NCBI GenBank assembly: GCA_905221605.1 | Contig: CAJNDS010000112.1 | Coordinates: forward strand, 110,507-174,506 | Direction: 5' to 3' | DNA: 64,000 nt | Source of the DNA: Symbiodinium natans | Taxonomy: Eukaryota > Sar > Dinophyceae > Suessiales > Symbiodiniaceae | Shown: positions 9,952-21,029 of the stretch, in pieces | Position numbering within the stretch: the first letter of the stretch is position 1 | Layout: the number at the start of each line of letters is the position of its first letter | The notes under the pieces: model-generated | The model's input: only the letters and a program-made list of their open reading frames with translations | Database searches by the model: none | What the model was told of the DNA's origin: nothing | Position numbers and translations under genes: made by a program

Positions 9952-10039
9952 GTCCGCGTTGATCGAAAGAGCAGCTGTTTGCGATTCGGGATTCAGGACA
10001 ACGCCTTTCCGAACAATCTGGCGGCGGAGCAAGACGCAT

Positions 10040-12230
10040 CCACAGCTGCAGAGAAGTTAGTGGAGAAACACCGCCCTGCCTAGCAGCAAGCTCAGCAATC
10101 GGTGCGCACGTGAATCATGGGCAGCATCATGGTGGCTGCCGTATCTTGGGGGGTACTCTTACACTGAGGCCCGGAAGCCCCCGACCCGCAAAGTAGCAGC
10201 ATGGTGGCAGAGCTGCCTGCGGGCGCTGGGCAGCCTGTGCCAGAGCCATGTCCTCCGGGAGCTCAGTCTGGGGCACATCAGACAAGAAAGCTGGTCGGGC
10301 AAGTGACAAATATATGTGTGATTTCAACAGTTGAAGCATTCATGTGGATCCGATCCGAGCAAGCACCTGAGCTTTCAACACAACAGGGCCACAACCAATC
10401 GAGTCAGCTCGCCGAAGCCCGAAAGTCCAAGTGCTCGAGCGAGTGAGCGAGCGAGGGGAGAGAGTGAGTGCAAGAGTGAGTGAGTGAGTGAGTGAGTGAG
10501 TGAGTGAGTGAGTGAGTGGAGTGAGTGAGTGAAACCTAGCTTGGTTTTGCAGGGTCCTAACTTGTTTTGTTCCAGAAAGGCAACGGCCCATATTTTCACA
10601 TTGCCCGACGAAGCTACGAAAGCATAACCCCACGATCTGAGCCGAGCGCGCGTGCGCGTGGGCGATGCGTGAGGGGGCGATGCGTGAGGCACTTGGGTGT
10701 GAACCCTAAACCCTAAACCCTAAACCGTGTTCCCCATCACAGGCAGAGCATCTGAGTGAGGGAACGGCCACCTACAAGTCAGCAATGAACCCCAGTGCGG
10801 CCACCAAACGCACCCGAGTCACCCGAGCATAGGGTTTAGGGTTTAGGGTTTAGGGTTTTGGGTTTTGGGCTTTGGGTTTAGGGTTTCGGGTTTCGGGTTT
10901 AGGGATGCACCGAGTGAGCCCAACTACAGCCAAAAGAAGTGGAGTGAACATTCGGGTGATCCACACCAAGTGAAAAGCCCAGTATGCCTGGCATTGCCAG
11001 TTGCGGAGCGTAGCAAGTCTACAACTCCATAGCCGAAAACTGAAACATCCTGGCACGAACACTTCACCAAGAAGCCTTAAAGTTTACTAAAGCCAGAAGC
11101 CAGCTCCGAACCCAAAACCCACCGAAAACGATCCCTTCTCACGAAGGCCCCAACCGACTCAACCGCCTGCAGGTTCGGTATGTCAGGCAGCTGGCCACTG
11201 CCATTGCAAGCAAAAGGGTCCGCACCCACCTGCTGCTTTTTTTGGGGGGGAGGGGGGGTTGAGATCCTTTTGGGAGTGAGGGCTTTCACCCTTCTTTGCT
11301 TGAGCATTCTTCTGCGTTTGAGCTGCTTGCGGGCGCGGAAAGCACCGGAAAGTGAAGTCGATTTCGGGCCAGGGGGCTTGGAGGACGTTGAGCCCACCTG
11401 CAACAACATCTCGGCCAAGTCCTTCGCGCTCTTGTCCGCGTAGCTGGCCTTTGAATTTAAAGGAGGCGGCTCAGATGTCGAGCGAAGCATCTCCATAAGA
11501 CCCTAGATGCTTGATCCTCCAAAACGTCAATAAAGGCTCAGCACAGCGTGTGGCAGGGCCCATGATGTGAAATCAAAGTGGGACTGCAGGAGAGAAAATA
11601 CAAAAGCTGAACAAAGCCACGAAGGGCCTTCGACCTGGACGTTTGGCGGCTGTTTTGCTGCTTGGTTGAGGATGCTGGGATGTTTGGGATTCAGGATCCC
11701 CATGAACTTGGATTTGGGATGGAAGGAGGGTTTTGCGGCTTTGGACTTTTAAGCCCTGCAAACCCACAGGCCCAAGTCCTGAACTCCTAAACCGTAGGAC
11801 ACTCCCCAAAAACCTTGCGTCAGGACTCAAGGACTCAGGGTGAGCAGCCAAGGCCGGGGGTTCAATTTTAGCTTAGTCACTTAAACCCTAAACCCTAAAC
11901 CCTAAACCCTAAACCCTAAACCCCAAACCCTTCAGGGCTGTAGGAGGTTGTGACGCGTCTGGGAAGTCTAGGCTTCCCTTCGGTGACCCTGACGAATACG
12001 CTGAAGACCCTCAAACCTTCAAACCAGCCCTTTAGGGTTGAGGGTTTAGGGTTTAGGGTTTAGGGTTTAGAGTTTAGGGTTTAGGGTTTAGGGTTTAGGG
12101 GTTAGGGGTTAGGGGTTAGGGGTTAGGTTCGAAAAGTGGGTGAGCAACACCTCCCCAACGAAACCCTCATGGCCACTCTAGGCCGCAACCCACTGCCATC
12201 GACCCCCCCCCCTTGCCCAAGTAGGGCGCC
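10040..12230. other. Spacer with simple repeats, no recognised gene
   Basis: Holds a (TGAG)n tract (about 10476-10533), short CCCTAAA or TTTAGGG blocks (10704-10725, 10832-10905, 11881-11930, 12033-12125) and several minus-strand frames of 70-140 codons. The longest (11077-11496, minus) is basic and serine-rich with no family signature, and I would not call it a gene. Confidence 0.45.
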
Positions 12231-12233
12231 CGC

Positions 12234-12306
12234 TGCTGCCCAATGCAGCGCCCCGTTGCCGCGCGCGTCGAGCTGCTCGGGCGAGGCGGTGCACTGGATC
12301 AGGCAC
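12234..12306 (-). CDS. Ankyrin-repeat exon (orphan)
   Basis: The acceptor GGCCAG leads into CLIQCTASPEQLDARGNGALHWAA, a good fit to the ankyrin turn and helix (D-x-x-GN-x-ALHWAA). A GC donor (GCAGCA|GC) closes the exon. Ankyrin repeats normally come in series and only one is visible here. A second, weaker candidate exon lies upstream at 13477-13534 on the same strand. Confidence 0.5.
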
Positions 12307-12334
12307 CTGGCCGACTTGAGCACCGGGTAAAAAG

Positions 12335-12452
12335 GTTGAGGGTTGGGATGTTCCCCCTTATACCAACAGCTCCTTAACATGGTTATAGTACCCCCCCATT
12401 ATCATCGCTACTATGGACTGTTAGTCTGAGGGGGAACATCCCAAGTCTAGGG
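12335..12452. mobile_element. Inverted-repeat element (family 2) with 8-bp flanks
   Basis: Element 12343-12444 (102 bp) begins TTGGGATGTTCCCCCTTATA and ends GAGGGGGAACATCCCAA, a near-perfect terminal inverted repeat. The flanking 8-mers GTTGAGGG and GTCTAGGG agree at 6 of 8 positions, consistent with a decayed target-site duplication. Other copies are at 21346, 21754 and 56221. Confidence 0.82.
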
Positions 12453-12569
12453 CCAGGTTGAGAGCTGAAAAATTCGGCTTGCGTGGTGCGCGTTCTGAGG
12501 GTCAGAGCTTCCGTGAGATGTCTGTTGGGCCGCGGGCACCGGGTTATAGGGTTTGGGGAAATAGGGTCT

Positions 12570-12664
12570 GGGGTTATAGGGTTTAGGGTTTAGGGTTTAG
12601 GGTTTAGGGTTTAGGGTTTAGGGTTTAGGGTTTAGGGTTTAGGGTTATAGGTTATAGGGTTTAG
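12570..12664 (+). repeat. Interstitial telomere-like array
   Basis: TTTAGGG array, about 11 copies, bordered by GGTTATAGG variants. Confidence 0.9.
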
Positions 12665-13379
12665 GGGCTCGTCTTCAGAAAGCTGCCGTGGGTTTGGGGT
12701 TCTGGATGCGGCTCATCATGAGGGCTTCGAGTGGCTTACGCTCGTATCGGAAAGCACCCGCCTCAAGCTTCCCCCGTTGTCAGCAGCAAAACAACCCTGC
12801 TAACAAAAACCGAACCAGGCAATCAAAACTAAGGCTGAACCTTGAGTCCTGGCTGGGCCACTGCACCCGATATGCCGAAAGCTACACCGCTTGGGCCTGG
12901 CACAGTCGACGTAGCCCCTGTCCGAAGGACAGCTTGTCAGCTTGTGTCTTCGACGGGCAAGGTTGAGGCTTTTGGGACAGAACTCCCAGCCGAATGGCGG
13001 CTTGTGGGAGGGGCCTCGGGGCGAATGTGTCCGGTGAAGTCCCACACGTGACGCCGACAAATCAGGAACATCTACACGATGCTGGCAAAAAAGTACTGGA
13101 GGCGGCATTGCGATGAGCAAGAAGCCCTGTCAAACTCTCCCGTGATGCGAGTTAATTAACATTGTCAAAATCGACCGAAGGCGAAAGTCAAAGACTAGAC
13201 ATGATTTCGCATAAAGACAATTTGAAGCGGCATATTTTGACGAGCATGATGCCCAATCAACGCTTCAGGAAAAGAGCCCTTTCCGGTATGATTCGACTTC
13301 CGCCCTTCCGGGCCCATGAGGAAGTCTGCTCAAGCACTCGAATGACCTTTTTCTTCTTTATTAGGATCTGGGGGGGGTA

Positions 13380-13436
13380 GGTTTTAGGGTTCCTAAACCC
13401 TAAACCCTAAACCCTAAACCCTAAACCCTAAACCCT
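13380..13436. repeat. Head-to-head telomere-like motifs
   Basis: GGTTTTAGGGTTCCTAAACCC joins a short TTTAGGG unit to a CCCTAAA array, an inverted junction such as end-joining of two telomere-like ends would leave. Confidence 0.7.
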
Positions 13437-13476
13437 CTTTTCTCTAGGACGGTTCAGGGCTCTGCGGCGCTGACGC

Positions 13477-13534
13477 GCCTGATGCAAGCAATGCCGAGCG
13501 CCGGCAGCCCGCAGTCGGTGACCACGTCGATGCC
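13477..13534 (-). CDS. Possible ankyrin-like exon
   Basis: Between a CGCAG acceptor and a GC donor (AGGC|GC) the frame reads GIDVVTDCGLPALGIACIR, which fits a degenerate ankyrin unit (G-x-D-V-x-x-x-x-G-x-x-A-L-x-x-A-C). It is about 1.2 kb upstream of the ankyrin exon at 12306 on the same strand, so one split gene is possible. Confidence 0.35.
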
Positions 13535-14464
13535 CTGCGAGCACTGGGAGCTTGAAGCAGGCGAGGGAAGAAGGCGCCTCGATGTGAATTATTATTATTA
13601 TGATGATTATTATATACTAATATTATTTCTAATATTACAATTACGATTACTATAATTATGACTATTTTGATGATTATCATCTGTTCAGAGCTTCAAAGAT
13701 GTATGATGTAGCAGATCGTGTCAGACTTGATTAAACAGATCGTCTTGGGTCTCCGTAGTAGCAACGTCTTCACAGATTCACGGCCGGCCCTACGCTAAAC
13801 GTTCTCGCCCAGCCCTCTTTTCTTGTGATGGACGCCTCACTCGTGCGCCAAGCGCATATCACCTCCTCCACCTCATGAAAACTTTGGAGGTGGGTATGGC
13901 AAGCAGTCAGCCAAATCGATGTCTAGCACAGATGGCATGAGCTGCTTGCATTGAATTGTGTGCAGTCCCCCTCAGCATGAGTATCAACGGTGCACTACTC
14001 CAAACAAAACGCAACCTGGCAGTGTGCAAGAATCTAGAGGTTAGCGCAGGGGTCTCGAATTAGCAGCGTTAGCGTCCGGCAAATGAAGGCAGCGGCCAAA
14101 ATCCCCATTTAGGGACTTAAAGCCTTACACTGAGCTGCCTCCAAGCTAAGCAAGCAACCCTCCGTGGTATCGGTGTACTATACCGCACGAAAGGACCTAG
14201 GCAATGACTGTGCTGCTGGGCAGTGTGATCATCTGCCGTTCACAAAGGTACGCAAACGGAACAGGACCTCAGCAGCCTTCTGCAAGTTTCCTCTTTCAAT
14301 CCTCGGCGCCAAGTATTGGGAAAGCCAATCGAGCTTCTCTCGTACCAAAATACGTATTAATCTATATATGCGTACAGCGACGACCAATAACTAGTGACGT
14401 CTTCTCAAGGAACCCCCAAGCCACCTAAAAAGAAGAAGGGAGTTCTTCATCAAGCACCTAGAAG

Positions 14465-16609
14465 TTACCTAGAATGTCCTAGGCTCAATCTCCACGCATC
14501 CTCGCCCAAGTACCGGTCCATAACCACCTGGGGTTTTCCGAACTTCGGGGTACCTTATTGGGGTCCTCATCATAAGGGGATCCTACTATTTGGGGGTCTA
14601 TTTTTGGGTCCCCCCCTATTTTCGTGAATCCCCACCTGGAGGGGCCTGCGGATGGAGGCCTCCGTCGGCTCCCCGTGGCTATCGTGGATGCTGTAGCCGC
14701 AGGCTTGGAGCACCTCCGCCAACTCCCAGGCTGACCAGTCCTTGTGGGGCTCAGGCTTTTCGTCCGGACTTTTCGATGCTTCTTCGAGTAAGATTTTGGG
14801 AGTTTTACCCGTAAGAGCCAAGGTTCTTCCTTGTGGGGCCAGTTGCTGTGTAGCTCTTGGAGCCGGGGTAGGGTCGGAAGTGTCTCACAAACATTCTCCA
14901 GCCGGTTCCAGTCAAACTTGGGGCCTGGTGCCAGGTGGCGGCCGGGAGGATGAGCGACTTCGGCAAATGCCACGATGTTGCGTCCCTTGATCGGGAAGTG
15001 GGAGCACAAAGCCTGCACCAACTTCACCAACGTCTCACCCGTCACCCTCCAAGGAAATGCCGATGGAGTGGCTGTTCACGTCGTGTACCTTCTTGTGCTC
15101 CCTGATGTCTCCCGCGGCTCCCAACGGGCCCCAAAACGCAACTCCTGCATGCCAAGCCCGCTCGAGCAATCGCACGAACTGAAGAAGCTCTCCCTTTCGT
15201 GTGATGACAACGTGTTGAATTATACCACTCTGCCGGAACTCGTAGATGACGTCCGACAGGTCTAGGCCCGCAGTGTGGCTAATGACCAGCATGCTGGGCT
15301 CCATAACTTGTTGGTTGCTGATCTTGTCGATCCTGATCCTTGTCGGCTGATCTGCGTATGGATCTGTGATGCACAGCTGCGGCGTGTTTGGGAAATTGTG
15401 GGAAATGAGTGCTTCCGCCTCTTGCTTCTTGCTGATGGCCTCTTTCACCGCGTGGCGCTCGTTGTTCAGCAGCTCATCAAAAACTTTAGATTGCACGCGA
15501 AGAGGGCCTGTGTCACATGCAGAGCTCATGTGAACTTTGCGCAGCTCCGTGCGCAAATCGTCCAAACTTGATACTTCCTTCTCAGGAGACCGTGTATTGC
15601 TCTGGACCCAGGGCGTTTGACGACCGCACTGCTTTGTTACTGCAGCGGCAATGGTTGGGGCGGCGTAGAACAAGTCCTTGCCCAAGTGCGGCAGCAGACC
15701 CTGCACGAAGAAACTCTTCTCTCCGTGCTCTGGCTCCAGCGCCACCTGTCCGAAACCGCTCGGGAATAAGATCACGAACCCGCCTTTCCTCGGATACTTG
15801 ATCTCGGGCGGAATGCCGGTGCTCGTTTGTGTTAAGCACCCTGCCAGCACGATGTCGGCCCTGCGTTTCTGGCCATAAGTCGGCGCAAGCCATCCTAGAA
15901 GCTGGCTCAGTGAGACACCCTCGGTGTCACCTACAGCATCTACGCCCAGGAGCAGCGGATCTCCATCACACCACGCCATATGCCCTGCGAATGCAAAGAA
16001 TACGTCCCCGGCTCCAAGCGGATTCTTAAGGAGGGCGGCCTCAAGGCAACAGGCAAAGCCCTTCTGGTTGTCGAATGCTTATGCCCTGCTTTGCCCCCTC
16101 ATCTCTGCTCAAGTCTTGAAGGTATGTATCGCCTTTAGAATCGCGAGCCTAGTGCGTCAGCCTCTCGTGCTCAACTGGACAGCCTAGCCAACTGCAGCAC
16201 AGGTGCCATTTCATCTCGCGTGGCATCTGTCAATTTCGAGATCTCGACTCGAGCAAGCTCGCCCATTTTCTGCAACAGGGTGTCTGTGTTCACACACGAT
16301 GCTGCAACTAGAGTCAGAAAGAACGCAAGAGCCATACCACATGCCTTCAAGAGCTACTAGCTGCTAACACTGCATTGAAGCGACACAAACCATGAAATAA
16401 CAAAAGCTGGAAAACCAGAGAAATTGCCTACAGAGCCAAACCCCAACCTCCTCAATGGCTTCGATGTCCTTGATGGGCAAACGCAGCATCGGGAGATGGG
16501 TGTAGCCACAATTCCCGATGAGAAAGACGTGCTTGACAGGGCCATATGCAGGCTTCAAGCTGATGAGCGGCGGCGCGGCGTATGTCACCACGTTCAAAAC
16601 GGATGCCAT
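14465..16609 (-). CDS. Caspase-amidase fusion gene (frame-disrupted)
   Basis: Exons 16432-16609, 14636-16077 and 14465-14527. Exon 1 (from MASVLNVVTYAA) has the first caspase-fold strand, HVFLIGNCGYTHLPMLRLPIKD. Exon 2 continues FDNQKGFACCLEAAL and GAGDVFFAFAGHM, where the GH carries the usual catalytic His, then ADIVLAGC, the expected catalytic Cys, and GFVILFPSGFGQVALE, a p10-like strand. It then runs into an Amidase_2 (AmpD/AmiD) domain: VISHTAG, AWHAG, SIGISLEG, and in a shifted frame RHLAPGPKFDWNRL. A tail back in the first frame, WELAEVLQACGYSIHD, resembles the AmiD peptidoglycan-binding helices and finishes VVMDRYLGEDAW...stop across the last intron. The family roles are peptidase C14 and cleavage or recognition of peptidoglycan. 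Two single-base frame changes (near 15035 and 14820) cancel each other. The intron GT|AG pairs at 16431/16078 and 14635/14528 keep phase. Could be a real gene with sequence errors or a young pseudogene. Confidence 0.68.
14524..14639 (-). mobile_element. Introner: transposon copy acting as an intron
   Basis: The 108-nt last intron of the caspase-amidase gene (14528-14635) is one family copy. It has inverted ends (CGAAAATAGGGG and its partner CCCCGAAGTTCG) and is flanked by an exact 8-bp duplication, CCACCTGG (14524-14531 and 14632-14639). On the coding strand the duplication reads CCAGGTGG, so each copy holds AG|GT: the upstream copy supplies the donor and the downstream copy the acceptor. Removing the intron leaves ...RRPLQ|VVMDRYLG... 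in phase. Confidence 0.78.
16171..16335 (-). CDS. Small reading frame with signal-peptide-like start
   Basis: 54 codons from ATG 16335 to TGA, beginning MALAFFLTLVAASCVN, a short hydrophobic core with small residues before a possible cleavage point, then a charged helical stretch (LLQKMGELARVEISKL). It lies inside the first intron of the caspase-amidase gene on the same strand. It may be an alternative exon, a micropeptide or chance. Confidence 0.28.
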   Translation of the reverse strand: MALAFFLTLVAASCVNTDTLLQKMGELARVEISKLTDATRDEMAPVLQLARLSS

Positions 16610-16619
16610 GGCTGACTGC

Positions 16620-17670
16620 TCTTTTGATGGACCTCGCCTGAGCAACAAGGCTCCAGACAAGCACAAGGTCTATGAGCCCACATACGAGCATCTTACCTTC
16701 ATCACCTCTGCAAGAAGCCCACGACAGGAGATGAGATGAATTCCTTTGATCAACACAAAGTCTAAACAACTTCGCGCGCCCTCAATCCTTAAGCTCCGCC
16801 AAAGCGTGGCCCGGGCTGCCTCTGGCATCTCCTGAGCCAAGAAGGCGATGACTCGATCCTCGCGCGCACGGCGTGTTTGGGCAGTTGTTGGGAATGGCTT
16901 TGCGGCAGCACGGGCCCGATGGGGTTCTCTGCATGCTCCAAGGCTTGCGCACCCGTTTGCCGCTTGATATGCAAGAGGTTTAGAGTTCGGATTCTCCTGG
17001 TCGGGGCGAAATCTAATTCAAGCCCGTTCGTTGGGAGTGGAACCTGCTCGTTTTGCACTTGCAAGACCGGTCCCAAGCGAGGGCCTATGACCAGATGCCC
17101 CTTTAAGCCCGACAAACACGCAGACGCAAGCCGGGGGCAATTTTGCGAGTACCCTGCCGCACGGATTCGGCGACGTGGTCGTTCGCCGACGGGTCGGGGG
17201 CGCCACAGCGCCCAGGTTGGGTACCGTAATCTAGACACAAGAGTAACCTAGGAATAAAGAAGGGTGCCCTTTTTGGTTGAAAGGGGCTTATCAACAAGGG
17301 AACCCAAACCCCAAGAAAAGGGAATGAGGGCCTACTCTGGGTCCTAATAATTGGTCCTCAGGAGCGATGAGCTTTCAGACCTGGACTATGGTGGCGCTCA
17401 ACCTGAACTCGAAGCTCGTACAGCCACTCAACCATTGAATCCTCTCGATCCTGAGCCTTTCTCTGAGCCTCGTTTGGGGCTTCCGAGTTGAGGGTTCAGC
17501 CTGGGACTTGCATCAGAACCTTTCACAGCACCCAAGCGTCTAGAGGGATACCTCACCGGGCTCTTGCCGGCTGCGGATCCTGAATTCCCGTGCTTGCCAC
17601 TGACTTGCTAGGCTCCATGAGGGCGCAGCGTTTAGGGGACGGTTCGGGTTTCAGTGTGGCGTTGGATACG
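16620..17670. other. No recognised gene
   Basis: Overlapping frames on both strands (for example 16789-17238 minus and 16877-17251 plus) are open because the DNA is GC-rich. Neither shows a domain. The upstream sequence of the caspase-amidase gene, and any untranslated exon, would fall here. Confidence 0.4.
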
Positions 17671-17679
17671 GTTCAGCCT

Positions 17680-17959
17680 TTAGGGTTTAAGGTTTAGGGT
17701 TTAGGTTTAGGGTTTAGGGTTTAGGGTTTAGGGTTTAGGGTTTAGGGTTTAGGGTTTAGGGTTTAGGGTTTAGGGTTTAGTGTTGAGGGTTTAGGGTTTA
17801 GGGTTTAGGGTTTAGGGTTTAGGGTTTGGGGTTTAGGGTTTAGGGTTTAGGGTTTAGGGTTTAGGGTTTAGGGTTTAGGGTTTAGGGTTTAGGGTTTAGG
17901 GTTTAGGGTTTAGGGTTTAGGGTTTAGGGTTTAGGGTTTAGGGTTTAGGGTTTAGGGTT
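17680..17959 (+). repeat. Long interstitial telomere-like array
   Basis: About 280 bp of TTTAGGG, nearly perfect, with isolated variants (TTGAGGG, TTTGGGG). One of the longest TTTAGGG blocks in the window. Confidence 0.97.
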
Positions 17960-18100
17960 GGGCTCAATAAAGGGCACATACCAGAGGGCTAGTGGTGGCA
18001 AGAGCGGCGGGCAAGCTCTTTGTACATGATGGCCTCTGCTACAAGCTATCTTTGCCTAGAAGCCCTGGATCTCAGAGAAACTTCCTCATGGCATATCTTA

Positions 18101-18246
18101 GTAGGGTTTAGGGTTTAGGGTTTAGGGTTTAGGGTTTAGGGTTTAGGGCGTAGGGTTTAGGGTTTAGGGTTTAGGGTTTAGGGTTTAGGGTTTAGGGTTT
18201 AGGGTTTAGGGTTTAGGGTTTAGGGTTAAGGGTTAAGGGTTTAGGA
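18101..18246 (+). repeat. Interstitial telomere-like array
   Basis: About 20 TTTAGGG copies with one GCGTAGGG variant, ending in TTAAGGG units. Confidence 0.95.
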
Positions 18247-18408
18247 ATTTGGGTTTGTGTCACCGAAGGAACGACTGAGAGCCAGGAGAGAAAGACTCGA
18301 AGTGAGCAGTTGCTGGAGAGGCTTTGCTTGCCTCTTTCACAGACACCATGCCCCTAACCTCTGAACAAGCTTGTGCCGGGCCGGGATCTTTTCGATACGG
18401 GTCTTACT

Positions 18409-18486
18409 AGGGTTTAGGGTTTAGGGTTTAGGGTTTAGGGCTTAGGGCTTAGGGCTTAGGGCTTAGGGCTTAGGGCTTAGGGCTTC
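18409..18486 (+). repeat. Telomere-like array switching to CTTAGGG
   Basis: Four TTTAGGG units are followed by seven uninterrupted GGGCTTA units. A clean switch from one monomer to a variant points to local amplification of the variant. Confidence 0.92.
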
Positions 18487-18489
18487 AGG

Positions 18490-19075
18490 CTCTGGGATAA
18501 AGGATGATGAGGGGTGCAAACTTGGCTTTGAAGGGCAAGGGTCTAAACTGGGGCTCTGCACTCAACTTGCGAAACGGAGCTTTACGACAAGGGTCCAACC
18601 ATACTGGAAAGGGCCACGGCTGTGCGGAGAGGCGTCTGGACTGTACTGCGGGGGGGGACCGGCCCGATGTATGACAGGGATCCCAACTTTCTCTGCGGAG
18701 GGCCAAGGTCTGTCACGGCCGGTGCGCACGAAGTAGCTTGAAGAAGCCCCTTTCTGTGTTGCCTTACAACCCCCCCGTGCTGCGCCTGCCACAGGTTCAA
18801 TGTTGAAGCCGCACAAAGCCCCCAGGCAAAACTTGAGCGGAACCGCGTAGTTGTTCACTGAACAAGCCTTGAGTCCCCAGCAACTGAGCCCAGTCCGAGT
18901 CACGCCTGCTATATGTCGGATCGGCTGTAGCTGCCTGGCTGCGTCTTGGGTTTCAGGATTGGGCTGTCGGTAGGGCCTCAAGGTGTTGAGGGTCCAACGG
19001 AGGAAACAGCCCAAACCAGCATTTCGTATAAAAATCAAATTCAAGGCCTTGGTACTTAGCTGCTACTTCCCCTAA
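18490..19075. other. Unrecognised spacer with a GC-rich open frame
   Basis: A 160-codon minus frame (18562-19044) spans most of this stretch but has no recognisable motif and begins in low-information sequence. I do not call it. Confidence 0.4.
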
Positions 19076-19236
19076 ACCCTAAACCCTAAACCCTAAACAA
19101 TGCCCTTAGACCCTTTGTTCCCTGAACTCCCTCAGCTCTCAAGCCTTTGTGTCCGGAATCCCCTCTGAAACTCACCCGAGTAGCTCGCATCATCCCCAAG
19201 GCGGCGGAGCTGCCTTCCGCTGCAAGGGAGGCTTGG

Positions 19237-19399
19237 GGTTTAGGGTTCAGGGTTTTAGGGCTTTGGGTTTTAGGGTTTAGGGTTTAGGGTTTAGGGTTTA
19301 GGGTTTAGGGTTTAGGGTTTAGGGTTTAGGGTTTAGGGTTTAGGGTTTAGGGTTTAGGGTTTAGGGTTTAGGGTTTAACGTTTAGGGTGTAGGGTTTGG
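19237..19399 (+). repeat. Interstitial telomere-like array
   Basis: About 22 TTTAGGG copies with degenerate edges (TTCAGGG, TTTTAGGG). Confidence 0.95.
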
Positions 19400-20865
19400 G
19401 GGCATTGCATGGCCTATGTTACGCGCGTATCAGGATCAGAGTCTGGAGGTTGAATGCTTTCATGTTCTGGGCCTTGGCGGGCCCCGGGACTTGAGGCTGG
19501 GGATTGCTTGTGGGTTTGGCTGGCGACCCTGGGAGATTGATTTTGGGTCCAAGGTGACTGTTTTTTTCAGGGCTTGGGCTGCAGAGGCCTGAGAAGTTGG
19601 GCCTTGGGGCTTCGGGCTGTAGGGCTGGTTTCGGGCTTTAGGGTCGAGGCAGTCAGGGCGTTGGGCTTGAAGGCATTGCCTGGAAGCCCTACTTATCCGA
19701 CTGCTAAGACGGACACACAGAAGCCGCAATGGACCTACATCGTCCAGAGAAAGAGAGCCTCAACCGCTAGGTAAGGCTGCCACCTGGGCATTGGGAGAGC
19801 CGGCCGGTCTCTACGGCGCAGAAGATAGCCACCACACATCGCGCCGGCGCCGCAGAACGCGCCTTGTTCAGGGCTCGGTGTTTGGCGGCGATGAGGCACA
19901 GGATTACACGGGCAACTGCAAAATTTGTCCGGGCTTGGCGTTGTCCTTACGGCGAACCCAAAACCCAAAACCCAAAACCCAAAACAAGGGCTTCAGGTAG
20001 TCATCTCCAACCGAGACCCGAACCTTCCAAAGACTTCAAGTCCACGACCATGAGCCAGAAATCCGCAAAAATCCGGAATTCTCTCCCTGCTCAAGCTTAA
20101 GCACAAGAGTAAACCCACGACAGACAAAGTTTCTGTCCTGGACCCACGATGAACTCGAAGATGATGGACCAGGCCTTCTGTCCCTGAGCAGGGCATCCGT
20201 TCTAGGCTTGTCTCCTATTTGGGGTTTGGGGTTTTGGGTTTTGGGTTTGGGGTTTTGGGTTTTGGGGTTTAGGGTTCCCAAAGCCCTGAATATCAAGTCG
20301 AGGCCTAAACCGAAAAAAAAAACTCTGCAACCCTTCATGCCCTGCAGCATGTTGCTGCCAGTCCTCGTAGTGGGTTACTGTAGATTTTTCTACAGGGCTG
20401 AGCTGACTGAGCTGACAGTGGTCTCGCACTGCCGCTTCCGCCTCAATGAGTATCATCAGCCTGATTGGACTTTTCACCACAAAGCCACGATGCGCCGTGT
20501 CCCATTTAACACAAAAGGTTTTTTATTCCTGTATGCTTTTGGGGCAATTGCGGTCAGTCAAAGGTTCCCTAGATACGCTGCAGCAATCCGTTGTAGATGT
20601 GGCCTCTGCCTAACAACCCGAGGGCTCCTAGGGCTCCTAGGGGGCGCTGATGCTTAGTTCCACAGATTGCAGGACGTGCTACCGAGGGCCTCCCGAATGC
20701 AGCGAAGGGGTCTCGTTTGATTTGAGGCTCTAGGGGTGAGATTGTGCTTTCTGAATGTCGGCTGGCCGTTCGCAACCGTTCCAAGGGGGTCGCATCGTTC
20801 GAGGGCGTACGCGACTATCCCGCATTTCCACATCGTGGATCCTCGCATGTAAAATGTACCAACAG

Positions 20866-21029
20866 TCACCTTGATCGTGCTTGTGGGCGTCGCTATCCTC
20901 GTAGCTGTCATCTTTGCAGGGTGCATCCTCGTGTTTTGGACTCTCGGCTGGTCGTGTGGTCCAGTGTGTCAAGAGATCTCAAGCGGTGTCAATGAGTCAC
21001 AGGATATCACAGGGATGAGGCGGGGCTGA
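20866..21029 (+). CDS. Terminal exon with one transmembrane segment
   Basis: After an acceptor (CCAACAG at 20865) the frame encodes 54 residues: TLIVLVGVAILVAVIFAGCI, continuing LVFW, a strong membrane helix, then a polar tail WSCGPVCQEISSGVNESQD and a TGA at 21027. A stop codon lies just upstream of the acceptor, so this cannot extend 5'. This fits the C-terminal end of a single-pass or tail-anchored membrane protein. The earlier exons are not identified. Confidence 0.42.

Noticed and set aside
14485-15045. A separate downstream amidase gene starting at GTG 15045
   Set aside because: The frame begins in the middle of the amidase fold (after SIGISLEG), so it is the continuation of the fusion gene after a frame change.
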